Shown here piece by piece: positions 10,318 through 19,511 of a stretch of 64,000 bases of DNA (its first letter is position 1; every line of letters begins with the position of its first letter). The stretch spans positions 62,001 through 126,000 of the forward strand of contig NZ_BMXG01000006.1 in NCBI RefSeq assembly GCF_014651635.1. Direction: 5' to 3'. Source of the DNA: Cerasicoccus arenae (GTDB lineage Bacteria; Verrucomicrobiota; Verrucomicrobiia; Opitutales; Cerasicoccaceae). Under the pieces are notes generated by a model that had not been told where the DNA came from, made no database searches, and saw only the letters and a program-made list of their open reading frames with translations. The translations under genes and the position numbers were made by a program.

Positions 10318-11430
10318 TCAGTCAGTTGCTTCGGATGTTACTTTGCTGGCCTTAACGGTCTTGGATTTGACTGATGTGGGTCCAGTGCTTTCGCCAGCAT
10401 ACAATGTGGCGGGGATGACGATGTCCTTAAAGTAGGAAGATTCTGAATCGTTGATGATCAATTCAGCGGCGATGCGGCCGAGTTCTTCAGGGATTGCGCC
10501 GGAGGAGGTAAGCGTCGGCCATTCCATCTCGCGAACGCGCGTGTAGTCGAGGGCGGCGACACTTATTTCGTTACCAACTTCATAGCCATTTTTCAGCAAG
10601 CAGGTGATTGCTCCACGCGCCATTAAGCCATTGAAGCAAACCCATGCGGTTGAAGGCGAACTGCGGCTACGCTTGAGCAGGGACATCGCGCAGTCATAGC
10701 CTTCCCGTCGGTCAGCTCCGCCCGTAAGGTCGTCTTCGATATGTTCCAAAACGACGCCACGTCGTTGAAGCGCGGCTTTAAGTGTATCCAATCGGATGCG
10801 ATGCCGCATGGTGCCAGGGGAGCCGCCAAGCCAAGCATATCGCCGATGGCCGAGATTATGAAGGTGCTCGACTAGCTTTTCGGTGGCGTCCTCGTCATTG
10901 GCGACCACGGAGTGGCAGACACCAGGCAGGCGAGCGGAGGCGTAGACCACACGGCCAAAAATCGCGGCAAGCTTACGCGCCAAAGAGGCGTCAACCTCTC
11001 CCATGATCACAAGCCCTCGCATGTGCATTCGTGTCTTGGCGAACTGCTCCAAATCCTTCGGAGTAATGAGGTCCTCTGAGCCGAGAAAAACGGTCTTGGC
11101 ACCGTTATCGGTCAGATAATCGTGGAGGCCCTGATGGACATGGCTGAAAAAGTTACTTTTGTTGGCTAAACGTAGCGGCGCTCGCAAAATGTAGCCTACT
11201 GTGGCGATGCCGATTTGCAGACTGTTGGACATGACGGCGTCCATTTTCATCCCGCGTGGCGAGTAGCCGTTGGCCAAGGCATAATTCCAGATATTGTCGT
11301 ACGACTTTTTGGCAATGCCGTCCGCTCGTCCATTAAGCACCATTGAGACCAGAGTCTGGGACACACCCAAATCTGCAGCTATCTGCTTTTGGGAGAGTCT
11401 TTTAGGGCTATTTGTGGACGTTGATTTCAT
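10318..11430 (-). CDS. LacI-family transcriptional regulator of the polysaccharide locus
   Basis: A 370-residue regulator. The N-terminal LacI helix-turn-helix (about residues 13-60) contains QIAADLGVSQTLVSMVLNG, and the rest is a periplasmic-binding-protein-like sugar sensor domain. The C-terminus has a Lys/Ser/Thr-rich tail of about 20 residues that is not part of the fold. It is the first gene at the left edge of the catabolic cluster and is read in the same direction as the lyase operon to its right, so it most likely controls that cluster. Its own promoter region carries an AT-rich palindrome with a central CG (TTAAAtCGcTTTAA on the minus strand), which fits LacI-type autoregulation. Confidence 0.92.
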   Translation of the reverse strand: MKSTSTNSPKRLSQKQIAADLGVSQTLVSMVLNGRADGIAKKSYDNIWNYALANGYSPRGMKMDAVMSNSLQIGIATVGYILRAPLRLANKSNFFSHVHQGLHDYLTDNGAKTVFLGSEDLITPKDLEQFAKTRMHMRGLVIMGEVDASLARKLAAIFGRVVYASARLPGVCHSVVANDEDATEKLVEHLHNLGHRRYAWLGGSPGTMRHRIRLDTLKAALQRRGVVLEHIEDDLTGGADRREGYDCAMSLLKRSRSSPSTAWVCFNGLMARGAITCLLKNGYEVGNEISVAALDYTRVREMEWPTLTSSGAIPEELGRIAAELIINDSESSYFKDIVIPATLYAGESTGPTSVKSKTVKASKVTSEATD

Positions 11431-11439
11431 CGCTTCAAG

Positions 11440-11461
11440 AATAATTATTAAAGCGATTTAA
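11440..11461 (-). promoter_or_regulatory. Candidate LacI-type operator(s) upstream of the regulator gene
   Basis: Read on the minus strand, 11461-11448 is TTAAATCGCTTTAA, a 14-base palindrome with one mismatched pair and the central CG usual for LacI-family operators. It runs directly into TTTAATAATTATT (11452-11440), which matches the left part of the palindromes at 16432-16447 and 21306-21321. The segment is 10-31 bases upstream of the regulator start codon. Binding is inferred, not shown. Confidence 0.45.
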
Positions 11462-11476
11462 ATCCTTAGTGCAACG

Positions 11477-13576
11477 CTATGTTTGTGATATCTCGGGTGA
11501 TTCCTTCGAAAAATCGATTTTGAGCGTTTGGCCGTTTGTTTGGATGATTTCTACCTGTTGGCTGCTCGCCGATTGGATGCGTGCTTTAGCCGGGTCCTTT
11601 CCTTGTGAAGGCTGCAGCACGGCATAGATCACGGTATTGCAGGTGGGGGTTTCGGTGGCAGCTATTAGGTGGAACTGTGGGTCATAGCCCTTACGCAAGT
11701 ATTTCGGATCAACAGGAACGGCGAAGACATCACTCACTTCAATGACTAGTTCGTTGTCGACCGCCACGAGATCCACCAACAAATTGGCATCGTTTTGCGA
11801 AATGGCCAGCTCGCCATCATCAGTCTTATCTGGTTGCTGGTTGCTATGGATGAGCCACTGCACGCTCTCTGGTCGCAGTGAACGAATTTCATCGCGGATG
11901 ATGACGAGTCCGGATTGCAGCATGATTACATCGCGTTGCGCGAGTTCCACGTCCTTCAGCTTGGGGTTGGCCTGATAGGCTTGCGTGGCGTCGCCTTGGA
12001 CCCAGGTTGCTCGTTCGTTGCTTACGAAACGAGTGATCTGGCCAATGGCCGTTGCATCCTGTGCGGTTTGGCCTTCGCCACCGATAAGCACAGCATTCTT
12101 CGAAAGTGTTTGGCGAGTATGCCCATTGTGATGTGGACTGCGGTGGAATTCCCGGTAGCCAGAATTGATCGCAAGGCCTTCGCCAAAAGCATTGAGAATG
12201 AACGCGTTTTGATCGGCATGACTGTGGCTAAAGGAACCGTAGGGACTGGACTTAATTTGCAGGAAAATGTCGTTCTGAGGATTGCCCAAGTCGGTATGGA
12301 TTGCAGCCCAGCCAATGCTTTTCAGATAGATGCTTTGGGGTAAGTCGCTAAGCGGATTGGCCGCAGGAAGTGGTCGATCCGCCACGAGAAAGTCGCGCAG
12401 TAAGTATTCAACCGGAGTGGGATATTTTCTCCAAAGTCGGAATTCTAATTCATCTTCAGGCAAGGCGTGTGGGTCTTCATAGAGGTCAGCGTAGGCTCGC
12501 AGGTAGCCGTCTTGGTGGACCCTAGCGGCGTGGGTAATGATGTCGCGGATGCCGGGCTCTATACCGATAGCACCAGCCACTGGCGTATCGCCAAATGCAG
12601 TGGATCGCCAAGGTGTAAGGAAATAAACGGGGAAGTAGAAGGTGTTCTTCCAAAAGGGCTGTGCATAGGCCTCGGGCGCATCGATGAGCAGTAGTGCATC
12701 CTGAAATGACGCATGTTCGATGACGCCGCGCCAATAGGCGATGCCTTCGGCCCAGCCACCATCGTCACCGCCCCAAGGAGAGAATTGATTTTCATAGAAG
12801 CCGTAAGCGAAAGCAAACCAGTCCTTCGCTTCGGGCAAGTCATCCCACAGGGCTAGTCCCATCATGCCAAGCATAGGCATGAAACGAACTGGATGGCTGG
12901 ACGGTTCTACCTCTAATGAATTGCGCTTCAGCAGACCGGTTCGCTTACGGAGAATGTGATCAAAGCTGGTTGTACCGCGTCGTTGAAACATGGCAAGCAC
13001 CTTCGCTTTTTCTTCGGCAGTAAGCTCGTCGCGTATTTGGTCGTAAACCTCGGGTGCCAAACGGAGCAGTCGGAAATTTGTTTCGTCGTTGTACTCGATG
13101 CCAGTGGTGCCCTCAGGGTCCCAGTCACAAAGCTTGACCAGGAATTCGCGGGCTTTGTCGAGGTACGTTTGCTCTCCGTTGACGCGCCAAATGATGGTTG
13201 CAGTGGATGCGATGCCAGCAACTTCGTTACAGGTATCTTGCGCTTTCCGCCATGCATCGATTTTGGCTGAGGTGCGGGCCTTGGGGTCGGAGTCACCAAA
13301 GGATTTTGGTTCATCTGGGAATGGAAAAGACAGGTATTTTTCGTCGAATCCTTCCTTGATTCGCGTGTAGAAATCGGTGCCTTCGCCGGTTGTGCAATAT
13401 TCGCTAAACGCAGCCTGCTGGTTCGCAAGAATCCACGTGCGAGGTGCCGTTGTCGGTATCTCTGGCAAGCGGTCGGGGCGAGTCCATTCGCCTTGGCCAT
13501 ATGCGAATGAAGAGAATAGCACGATGGATGTCAGCGTGGTTGAGAGCTGCTGTTTGATTGAAAATCGATTAAGCAT
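11477..13576 (-). CDS. Heparinase II/III-like secreted protein (putative uronate polysaccharide lyase)
   Basis: A 699-residue protein with a cleavable signal peptide ending near residue 24 (FAYGQ). The N-terminal half is a helical toroid-like region of the DUF4962/heparinase type. The C-terminal half carries the heparinase II/III beta-sandwich signature with FSHSHADQNAF followed by an H-N-rich RQT segment (around residues 460-520). Such proteins cleave uronic-acid polysaccharides or oligosaccharides by beta-elimination. The ATG at 13576 is preferred over upstream starts because the signal peptide begins there and it overlaps the stop of the DUF2264 gene by 8 bases (13569-13576), a typical coupled arrangement. 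It is the last gene of the minus-strand operon 16425-11477. Confidence 0.83.
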   Translation of the reverse strand: MLNRFSIKQQLSTTLTSIVLFSSFAYGQGEWTRPDRLPEIPTTAPRTWILANQQAAFSEYCTTGEGTDFYTRIKEGFDEKYLSFPFPDEPKSFGDSDPKARTSAKIDAWRKAQDTCNEVAGIASTATIIWRVNGEQTYLDKAREFLVKLCDWDPEGTTGIEYNDETNFRLLRLAPEVYDQIRDELTAEEKAKVLAMFQRRGTTSFDHILRKRTGLLKRNSLEVEPSSHPVRFMPMLGMMGLALWDDLPEAKDWFAFAYGFYENQFSPWGGDDGGWAEGIAYWRGVIEHASFQDALLLIDAPEAYAQPFWKNTFYFPVYFLTPWRSTAFGDTPVAGAIGIEPGIRDIITHAARVHQDGYLRAYADLYEDPHALPEDELEFRLWRKYPTPVEYLLRDFLVADRPLPAANPLSDLPQSIYLKSIGWAAIHTDLGNPQNDIFLQIKSSPYGSFSHSHADQNAFILNAFGEGLAINSGYREFHRSPHHNGHTRQTLSKNAVLIGGEGQTAQDATAIGQITRFVSNERATWVQGDATQAYQANPKLKDVELAQRDVIMLQSGLVIIRDEIRSLRPESVQWLIHSNQQPDKTDDGELAISQNDANLLVDLVAVDNELVIEVSDVFAVPVDPKYLRKGYDPQFHLIAATETPTCNTVIYAVLQPSQGKDPAKARIQSASSQQVEIIQTNGQTLKIDFSKESPEISQT

Positions 13577-15428
13577 TGTGGGGGTTCCATTCATCATAGT
13601 GTGGATGCCTGAGAAGTAAAGTGTCGCCATTAGTCTGGGCGGACCAAGGTGCTGCTCGATCACCGGGCGGGCCAAAATAAATAAGGCAATCGATTCGCGA
13701 TTGCCCCCCCTCGATGGGAGCAACGGCGACTGGAATTGTGTGGTGGGGATAGAGCGTGTGGCGTCGGCCGGACCCGATCTGGTCGCCATCAATCTCAGTT
13801 GATTGGAAGCCAGTCAAAGGTTGCAGCATGCTAACGTTACCATCGGTCGAAAGCTTTAGCGATTGTTCGCCAAGTCTGGATTCGGTGGGAACAGAACTCG
13901 CTGGATATCCTAGAGCAAATCCACCTTGGCGCAGAACACAATCGGCTGTTGAATCTACGATGTGCTCGATGTAAATCCATGGGCCACGCCATGCAATCAA
14001 GGTTTCAACGGCTACCATGTCATCGTGGTTTTTATCGCCTAATGTGTAGGCGCAGCGCGCAAAATGTTCGCCGAACTCAATAGGATTGGTGATGTGCCGC
14101 CCCATGCGAACCGAACCAAAATTTGCGACAAGTGCCAGATCCAGTGGATGAAGGTTGTCCTTGTGGGGGAGTACGACACCAGCGCTCGCCCGATAGGTGA
14201 ACTTGGACCATTTGGCGGCGAAAAAACGCAAATTCATGCCCGAGATCGCCGAGCCAGTATTGATTAACTCCGTGTCGCCATCGAATCGTCGGAAGCTTAG
14301 GCCCACGCTGTTCGCGTGGCGCTCGCCATCGATGTAAGTTTCGTTCGTATCGGCGGTTTCAGTTTCCCAAAATGGATGATCGAGAGGCAGCAGAAGCAGA
14401 GAGAATCCTTTGGCTGCCCAGTAGGTGCTGGAAACGCAGGAATAGGTTTCCGCGATCGCAGTGTTCTCATCCGTCCAGCCAATATTCAGCCAGCCTTCAG
14501 GAGTGTAGATTTCTTTCTTCAAAAAGAAATCCAGGTGGTCTTCGGCAAGGCGACGTACCTGGCTGTCAGGAATAGGACAGCAGCCTAATTGGATTGCTGG
14601 GCCAAACGGCGCGAGCGTGGCAAAACGATATGTTTGTGACCGACCAAAGTTCGGAACCCCGCCATTGCTAGCGAATGCAAACTGTATGCTATCCAAAAAT
14701 AATGATGCTCGGTCAGCCCAGAATTGATGGCGTTGGTGCTGGTCATCGCCAAAGAACAGGCTCCAGTTAAGCCCGTAGTAGTGGAAGGCGTAAGCATTGT
14801 AATAGTCCGCGGAATCGTTAAGTCCGTCGCGGAACCAGCCTTCAGCCCGGTACATGGATTCCAACTCTCGAAACCAGCCATCGATCAAGGCCTGATCGCC
14901 GGATCTGCCTCTGCCTTCCTTTTTTAAAAATTCCAGAATGAAGATGCCGAAGAACATGTGGTTGTTCCAGTGCATCGCCACGCTGCGTGCGGTTTCTAGC
15001 CAGTCGAGTGTGATCTTGCGAGCGGCGGGGTCGAGTGCATCCCAGAATTGTTTGCGGCAGATTTCCAAGCTTAGAACAAGCAGACCCATCTCAACAACGT
15101 GTTGGTGGAAGTTTGTTGATGGCCCCCAGTATGCTGGGTGACTCCGATTAGCGCCGTTGGCCAGGCACTGTGAGAGTTGGGTTTGCCAAGACGCGTTTTC
15201 TTCGGGCATTTCGTCGCCCAAGTGGCCCAGTAAAAGTGCGTACAAGTGAAAGGGGCGAGCAAAGCTTTCCAACCGATCCGCGCGGGCGTCATGATCTGAG
15301 GCGCGACCTTCCAGATTCAGCTTGGCTTGTTCTGGATTGATCACGCCCATGAGCGGGCGCAGCAGATGCAGGGCCCGTTGGGTCAACCAAGCGGATGCCT
15401 GTTTTTTTGTTTCAGGTTGCCCGATCAT
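13569..15428 (-). CDS. DUF2264 domain-containing protein
   Basis: A 619-residue protein that resembles DUF2264 proteins: an N-terminal helical region with RASDHDARADRLES and a YWGPSTNFHQ segment, then a large alpha/alpha-barrel-like part. DUF2264 proteins are frequent in polysaccharide-utilisation loci, but I know of no firmly assigned reaction. No signal peptide is seen, so it is probably cytoplasmic. The chosen ATG (15428) overlaps the end of the dehydrogenase gene by 17 bases; the frame is open further upstream to 15503 but that part lies inside the dehydrogenase. Tight overlaps on both sides tie it to the heparinase-like protein and the dehydrogenase. Confidence 0.8.
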   Translation of the reverse strand: MIGQPETKKQASAWLTQRALHLLRPLMGVINPEQAKLNLEGRASDHDARADRLESFARPFHLYALLLGHLGDEMPEENASWQTQLSQCLANGANRSHPAYWGPSTNFHQHVVEMGLLVLSLEICRKQFWDALDPAARKITLDWLETARSVAMHWNNHMFFGIFILEFLKKEGRGRSGDQALIDGWFRELESMYRAEGWFRDGLNDSADYYNAYAFHYYGLNWSLFFGDDQHQRHQFWADRASLFLDSIQFAFASNGGVPNFGRSQTYRFATLAPFGPAIQLGCCPIPDSQVRRLAEDHLDFFLKKEIYTPEGWLNIGWTDENTAIAETYSCVSSTYWAAKGFSLLLLPLDHPFWETETADTNETYIDGERHANSVGLSFRRFDGDTELINTGSAISGMNLRFFAAKWSKFTYRASAGVVLPHKDNLHPLDLALVANFGSVRMGRHITNPIEFGEHFARCAYTLGDKNHDDMVAVETLIAWRGPWIYIEHIVDSTADCVLRQGGFALGYPASSVPTESRLGEQSLKLSTDGNVSMLQPLTGFQSTEIDGDQIGSGRRHTLYPHHTIPVAVAPIEGGQSRIDCLIYFGPPGDRAAPWSAQTNGDTLLLRHPHYDEWNPHNA

Positions 15429-16425
15429 AGATGTCCAGAGTAACAACGGATTCCAAAGGATTTCCGCTGAGGTAACGCTCAATATTAGCCAGTCCATAGG
15501 CACCAGCGGTCTGGCGCTGATCTACGGTAGGGCCTCCGAGGTGGGGCAGCAGCAAAACGTTTTCCATCTTACGCAGAGGAGAATCAGCCGGTAGCGGTTC
15601 CGTGCAGTATACATCGAGAGCGGCATGGATCTTACCTTCAGCACAGGTCCGAATTAGTGCGTCCTCATCGACCACTGCACCACGGCCAATATTTACAAAT
15701 AACCCGCCTTCTGGTATCATGCGCAAAAGTCGTTCGCCGACGATGCCCTCTGCCTCTGGGGTTAAAGCGGCTAGTTCTACGATAATATGATTCTCCGAGA
15801 AAAGCTCTTCGAGTGAGTTACTACGTTGCACACCATATTCGGCGAGGCCTTCATCGGATACGCTTGGTGAATAAGTCGAGACTTCAACGCCGAACGGTTC
15901 CATGAGCTTAACGAGGCAACGCGAAATAGCACCAAAGCCATGGATCCCTACTCGTCGGCCAAATAAGGACTGCGTGTCGAGGGCGTCGGTTTTCCAGGCA
16001 CCATTGCGATGCATGGCGTAATTCCAATATCCAGCACGGCGTAAACCGGAGATGATCATCATGAGTCCACATTCGGCCACGACATGGCTGATAGACCGTC
16101 CCCAGTTACTAACAATTAATCCATTTTCAATCCATAGTCGGGGGACTAGTTTTCGCACGGAACCTGGCAAGTGACACAGATACTTTAGGCCTGACTCTCG
16201 GGCTAGGCCGACTTCAGGGGGGAGGGGGGGGGCGCGCCATCCGGTAATCAGGATGCTAGGTTTCACCTCACTGAATACGCGTGCCCAGCCTTTCTTAGCG
16301 ATTTCGTCAGGAGTGTGGTATTGCAGTTGCGGAAAGATTTTTTCCAGGCGACTCCAAAGGGGGGGGGGGAGGAAGTCTTCCTTTTCCCATTCGTTTAGAA
16401 CGACCAGTAAATTTTCATTTGACAT
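15412..16425 (-). CDS. D-isomer-specific 2-hydroxyacid dehydrogenase family protein
   Basis: A 337-residue NAD-dependent enzyme of the phosphoglycerate/formate dehydrogenase type. The Rossmann loop is GIHGFGAISRC (about 162-172). The catalytic Arg is in NIGRGAVVDE, the Glu in DVYCTEPLP and the His in LLPHLGG, so the active site looks complete. It would oxidise a 2-hydroxyacid or reduce a 2-keto acid, possibly a uronate breakdown product. It is the first gene of the three-gene overlapping operon with the DUF2264 and heparinase-like genes. Runs of 9 G (16224-16232) and 11 G (16359-16369) on the plus strand encode proline pairs and triplets in its N-terminal part. Confidence 0.88.
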   Translation of the reverse strand: MSNENLLVVLNEWEKEDFLPPPLWSRLEKIFPQLQYHTPDEIAKKGWARVFSEVKPSILITGWRAPPLPPEVGLARESGLKYLCHLPGSVRKLVPRLWIENGLIVSNWGRSISHVVAECGLMMIISGLRRAGYWNYAMHRNGAWKTDALDTQSLFGRRVGIHGFGAISRCLVKLMEPFGVEVSTYSPSVSDEGLAEYGVQRSNSLEELFSENHIIVELAALTPEAEGIVGERLLRMIPEGGLFVNIGRGAVVDEDALIRTCAEGKIHAALDVYCTEPLPADSPLRKMENVLLLPHLGGPTVDQRQTAGAYGLANIERYLSGNPLESVVTLDIYDRAT

Positions 16426-16431
16426 GCTCTA

Positions 16432-16447
16432 TTTAATTTTTATTAAT
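16432..16447. promoter_or_regulatory. AT-rich palindrome in divergent promoter, candidate shared operator
   Basis: TTTAATTTTTATTAAT lies between the divergent starts of the 2-hydroxyacid dehydrogenase (16425) and the secreted protein (16455). It agrees with the perfect palindrome at 21306-21321 in 12 of 16 positions. Because it sits in the only promoter space available to both transcripts, it could control both. It could also simply be an AT-rich promoter element. Confidence 0.4.
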
Positions 16448-16454
16448 TGGTGTG

Positions 16455-17138
16455 ATGTCAACGAAAAAGCTTATCCCCTGCGCTCCGATTTTTCTGTTTC
16501 TGAGTCTGCTGCCACTTTCTGCTAGCAGCGAGAATCTGCTCGAATCGGCTTCGTTTGGCGGCCTTGCGCCCGGCTCGGATGTCGGCGATCCCTGGAAGAC
16601 GAAAGCTCGTGGTGAGCAGACTGCGATCAGGGTTCAGGCACCAGATGGTGATGCCTCCAAGGACTGGGTCTACGTGAAAGATCATGACAGCGCTGAGAAG
16701 GTTTATTTGCTGACTGATGTTGCGCCACTGAGTAAAGGCATGCTGTCGTTTCGCCTGTATATGCCTTCGGGGAGCGCGACCGTTGGGATTTATCTTCGCA
16801 ATGAGTCGTTGGACAAGGATCAGTACAATATTGTTGAGTTCAAGACGCTCGAGACGAGTGGCAACATATACGTCGGTGGCAACGGTCAACGGCAGAAATT
16901 GCCCGTGCAAGCTCTCGATTCTGAATTTTTAAGCTTCGATATCGAATTCGATGCGACTGACGCCGGCGAAAAAATCGATGTCTACATCAAGGACACGACT
17001 GGTCGGCATCTCATCCATAGTATGACGACACCCGTCGCAAACTCAATCGACACGGTGATGATTACGACTGATACGCAGACTTCCTATTCCGAATTTTATG
17101 TGGGCGATATTTCACTGAGCCCAATCAATCTCAACTAA
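16455..17138 (+). CDS. Secreted protein of unknown function, beta-sandwich-like
   Basis: A 227-residue protein with a signal peptide (hydrophobic residues about 8-24, ending near SASS). The mature part has alternating short hydrophobic and polar stretches that suggest an all-beta fold like a carbohydrate-binding or laminin-G/concanavalin module. It has no cysteine clusters and no obvious catalytic motif. I do not recognise the family. The start is set at the ATG at 16455; the GTG directly before it is a weaker choice. It is divergent from the lyase operon and is followed 33 bases later by the PEP-CTERM protein gene, so it may share its promoter. Confidence 0.68.
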   Translation: MSTKKLIPCAPIFLFLSLLPLSASSENLLESASFGGLAPGSDVGDPWKTKARGEQTAIRVQAPDGDASKDWVYVKDHDSAEKVYLLTDVAPLSKGMLSFRLYMPSGSATVGIYLRNESLDKDQYNIVEFKTLETSGNIYVGGNGQRQKLPVQALDSEFLSFDIEFDATDAGEKIDVYIKDTTGRHLIHSMTTPVANSIDTVMITTDTQTSYSEFYVGDISLSPINLN

Positions 17139-17171
17139 CGTGACATCCCTAAACCCTAATAACATATACCC

Positions 17172-18017
17172 ATGAATAAAGCAATCGTAGCCACTATGGC
17201 TGGTCTCTGCCTGTCAGGCACCGTATTCGGTCAAACAATTCTCTTCAGTGAGAATTTTGAAAGTCAAACTCCCGGTGATAAACCGATTGGCACTGCAGTA
17301 AGACCCAATACAAACACTCCGGTCGTGTTCACGGAAGTTGTCACTGGCGTAGCGAACGGAGCTGGCGGAGGTGTTGGCAATGGTGTTCAAGTCTTTGACG
17401 ATGGCCTTGGCAGTGGAGAGGCTTTTACCTTTGAAAACAATTTTGTAGCGAATACAGAAAGCCAGCAATCTGCCGTCGAAATAACATTTGATTTTGCTTG
17501 GGAGCAAGATTTAGCCATCTCTGGCAAATACGGACGTTTTGGTGTCGGTCTCTACGACGCCTCGACTGCAGCGACTTTAAATACAAGTGGTAATATTTTC
17601 CTCGAACTTCGTTTCGGAAGCGACGGGGTATTTCGCGTTGTTGGCAGTGCGGGTAGTTCGTCAGAGAGTCTGACCGTAGGCCAAGCTTATGCCTTGAGTT
17701 TATTTGTCAATGACTCCGATACACTTAGTATCGACTATTTGGCTCCGGGCGGTGGCACCGTTTCTTTAGCTTCAAATAGTTTCGCTGTGTATTTGGGCAA
17801 TTCCCTTGTTCGTACCGATGGCCTTGTGAATGGTGCCTTAACGGGCGATTCCAATCTCGGTCGTATGGGGATTGATTCGTTCACGACCCATGATGGCATC
17901 GACTACACCTTCGACAACTACGTGGTCTCGACCATCGTGCCAGAACCTAGCACTTATGCGATGATCGCTGGTGTCATGGTGCTGGGTCTTGTGACCCTCA
18001 TCCGTCGTCGCAAATAA
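17172..18017 (+). CDS. PEP-CTERM sorting domain-containing secreted protein
   Basis: A 281-residue exported protein. An N-terminal signal peptide ends near VFGQ (about 21). The body is Gly/Ser/Thr-rich and probably all-beta. The C-terminus is a textbook PEP-CTERM signal: VPEPST, a hydrophobic helix, then the basic tail IRRRK. Such proteins are cleaved by an exosortase and are linked to exopolysaccharide producers. The exosortase itself is not in this window. The mature domain was not recognised; a role in binding polysaccharide at the cell surface is plausible given its neighbours. A long hairpin follows at 18042-18093. Confidence 0.88.
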   Translation: MNKAIVATMAGLCLSGTVFGQTILFSENFESQTPGDKPIGTAVRPNTNTPVVFTEVVTGVANGAGGGVGNGVQVFDDGLGSGEAFTFENNFVANTESQQSAVEITFDFAWEQDLAISGKYGRFGVGLYDASTAATLNTSGNIFLELRFGSDGVFRVVGSAGSSSESLTVGQAYALSLFVNDSDTLSIDYLAPGGGTVSLASNSFAVYLGNSLVRTDGLVNGALTGDSNLGRMGIDSFTTHDGIDYTFDNYVVSTIVPEPSTYAMIAGVMVLGLVTLIRRRK

Positions 18018-18041
18018 TTTATTAGGGTTAACACGTTTAGT

Positions 18042-18093
18042 GCATTGCTGTCCGGCCGAAGGTGAGAACACCTCATCAGCCGGGCAGCATTGC
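18042..18093 (+). terminator. Long composite hairpin after the PEP-CTERM gene
   Basis: Arms 18042-18056 and 18079-18093 pair over 15 positions, with one T-T mismatch and one G-T pair. A second inner stem AGGTG/CACCT closes on the loop AGAA. It lies 25 bases after the PEP-CTERM stop and 30 bases before the next gene. There is no T-tract behind it, so it may be a transcript-stabilising or processing structure rather than a simple terminator. A hairpin with a similar core stands at 28404-28472. Confidence 0.55.
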
Positions 18094-18122
18094 TGTGTCT
18101 AAAGGTAACGAGCCAAAACAAC

Positions 18123-19511
18123 ATGAAAACTGCATTTGCTATCTTGTCCATCGCGGTCTCTGCTTGCCAATTAACTGCGACAGTCCACTCGCTGAGCAGT
18201 GCCGCTGAGCTGACGCAACTCATTCGCGATCAGTTAGTGAAACCGGGAGATGAATTGGTGTGGAAAGATGGCGTCTATGCCGATGTGAAAATCGATCTAA
18301 CGGGTATCAATGGTAAGCCAAATACGCTCATTGTCTTACGGGCCGAGACTTCGGGAGGCGTGCGTTTTACCGGCGCTAGCCAATTGTGGATAGGGGCCGA
18401 TTACGCCGAGGTGTCAGGGTTTCGATTTGAAGCGATATCTAGCGTTGCTGCTCCTAGAAAGGTAATTTCCTTTCGAGGTGGAAATGATGACCCAGCCTAT
18501 TTTAGCCGACTAACTGATGTCTCGATAATCGAGAGCGAGGCAGGGTTGCCAGTGTTGCAGGACTCCAAATGGGTCGTGATTTATGGTCAGCATAATCGCG
18601 TGGATCACTGTTATTTTTCCGGCAAGCGTTCACATGATAATCTCATGACAGTTTACCTAGATGAATCGAAATTGCCTTCATGGCATCAGATTGACTCAAA
18701 CTATTTTGCCGATCGACAAGATGGCACGCTTGCGGGTGGGACAACGAACGGCTGGGAGATTATACGGATCGGCGACAGCAAGTCTTCCCAACAGCAGGCG
18801 CTTTGCCGTGTCGAAAGGAACTATTTTGAGCAATGCAATGGTGAGATAGAAATTATTTCGAACAAGTCCGGTAACAATATCTACTCGGGCAATGTATTTC
18901 GCGAATGCTCAGGGCAACTTACACTTCGCCATGGATTTGGCTGTCTGGTGATTGATAATCTCTTCATTGGTAGCCACGAAACCAAATACGAGGAAAGCGG
19001 TGTGCGTGTTATAGGGCCAGATCATTCGGTGATCGGGAATACCTTTGTTCAGTTGGACGGGGAGGGCTCGCGCGGGGCGTTGGTGTTATGCGAAGGAGTA
19101 AAGGATGGGCGAATCAATGAGTATTATCCTGTAACCAATGCGCTTGTGCGAGCGAATCAATATATCGATTGCAAGACACCGATTGTGGTTGGGGCAATGC
19201 ATGGGCGAAAGGCTAAGGATAGTAAGCTCGTTGACGTCCCACCTACAGGCGTCGTCATCGATCAAAACGTTGTAATAGGCTCATCGCCTGTCTTTCAATT
19301 GCTTAGCGAGGAAAAGCCAGGGATCACATTACGCGACAATCTTGCTTACACGAACCGGGCCAACATCGTGATCCCTTGGGAGGCTGATGACGTCGTCAAC
19401 TCTGCAGCCTTTACGGTTGTACCGCTCATAACGAATGACCTTTCCATTGAGAAATGGCATGCGCGAGCAGATCAAATTAGAGATTCGAGCGGCCCTAGCT
19501 GGAGGAAGTAA
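18123..19511 (+). CDS. Polysaccharide lyase family 6 (alginate lyase / chondroitinase B-like)
   Basis: A 462-residue secreted right-handed beta-helix enzyme. A signal peptide covers about residues 1-21. The catalytic block of family 6 is clear: ISNKSGNN (catalytic Lys) followed about 20 residues later by LTLRHG (catalytic Arg), at about residues 250-275. Family 6 enzymes cleave alginate or dermatan sulfate by beta-elimination with calcium. The ATG at 18123 is preferred over the TTG at 18090 because the signal peptide starts there. Its last 17 bases (19495-19511) overlap the 3' end of the convergent symporter gene. This is the strongest single pointer to an alginate-like substrate for the locus. 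Confidence 0.93.
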   Translation: MKTAFAILSIAVSACQLTATVHSLSSAAELTQLIRDQLVKPGDELVWKDGVYADVKIDLTGINGKPNTLIVLRAETSGGVRFTGASQLWIGADYAEVSGFRFEAISSVAAPRKVISFRGGNDDPAYFSRLTDVSIIESEAGLPVLQDSKWVVIYGQHNRVDHCYFSGKRSHDNLMTVYLDESKLPSWHQIDSNYFADRQDGTLAGGTTNGWEIIRIGDSKSSQQQALCRVERNYFEQCNGEIEIISNKSGNNIYSGNVFRECSGQLTLRHGFGCLVIDNLFIGSHETKYEESGVRVIGPDHSVIGNTFVQLDGEGSRGALVLCEGVKDGRINEYYPVTNALVRANQYIDCKTPIVVGAMHGRKAKDSKLVDVPPTGVVIDQNVVIGSSPVFQLLSEEKPGITLRDNLAYTNRANIVIPWEADDVVNSAAFTVVPLITNDLSIEKWHARADQIRDSSGPSWRK

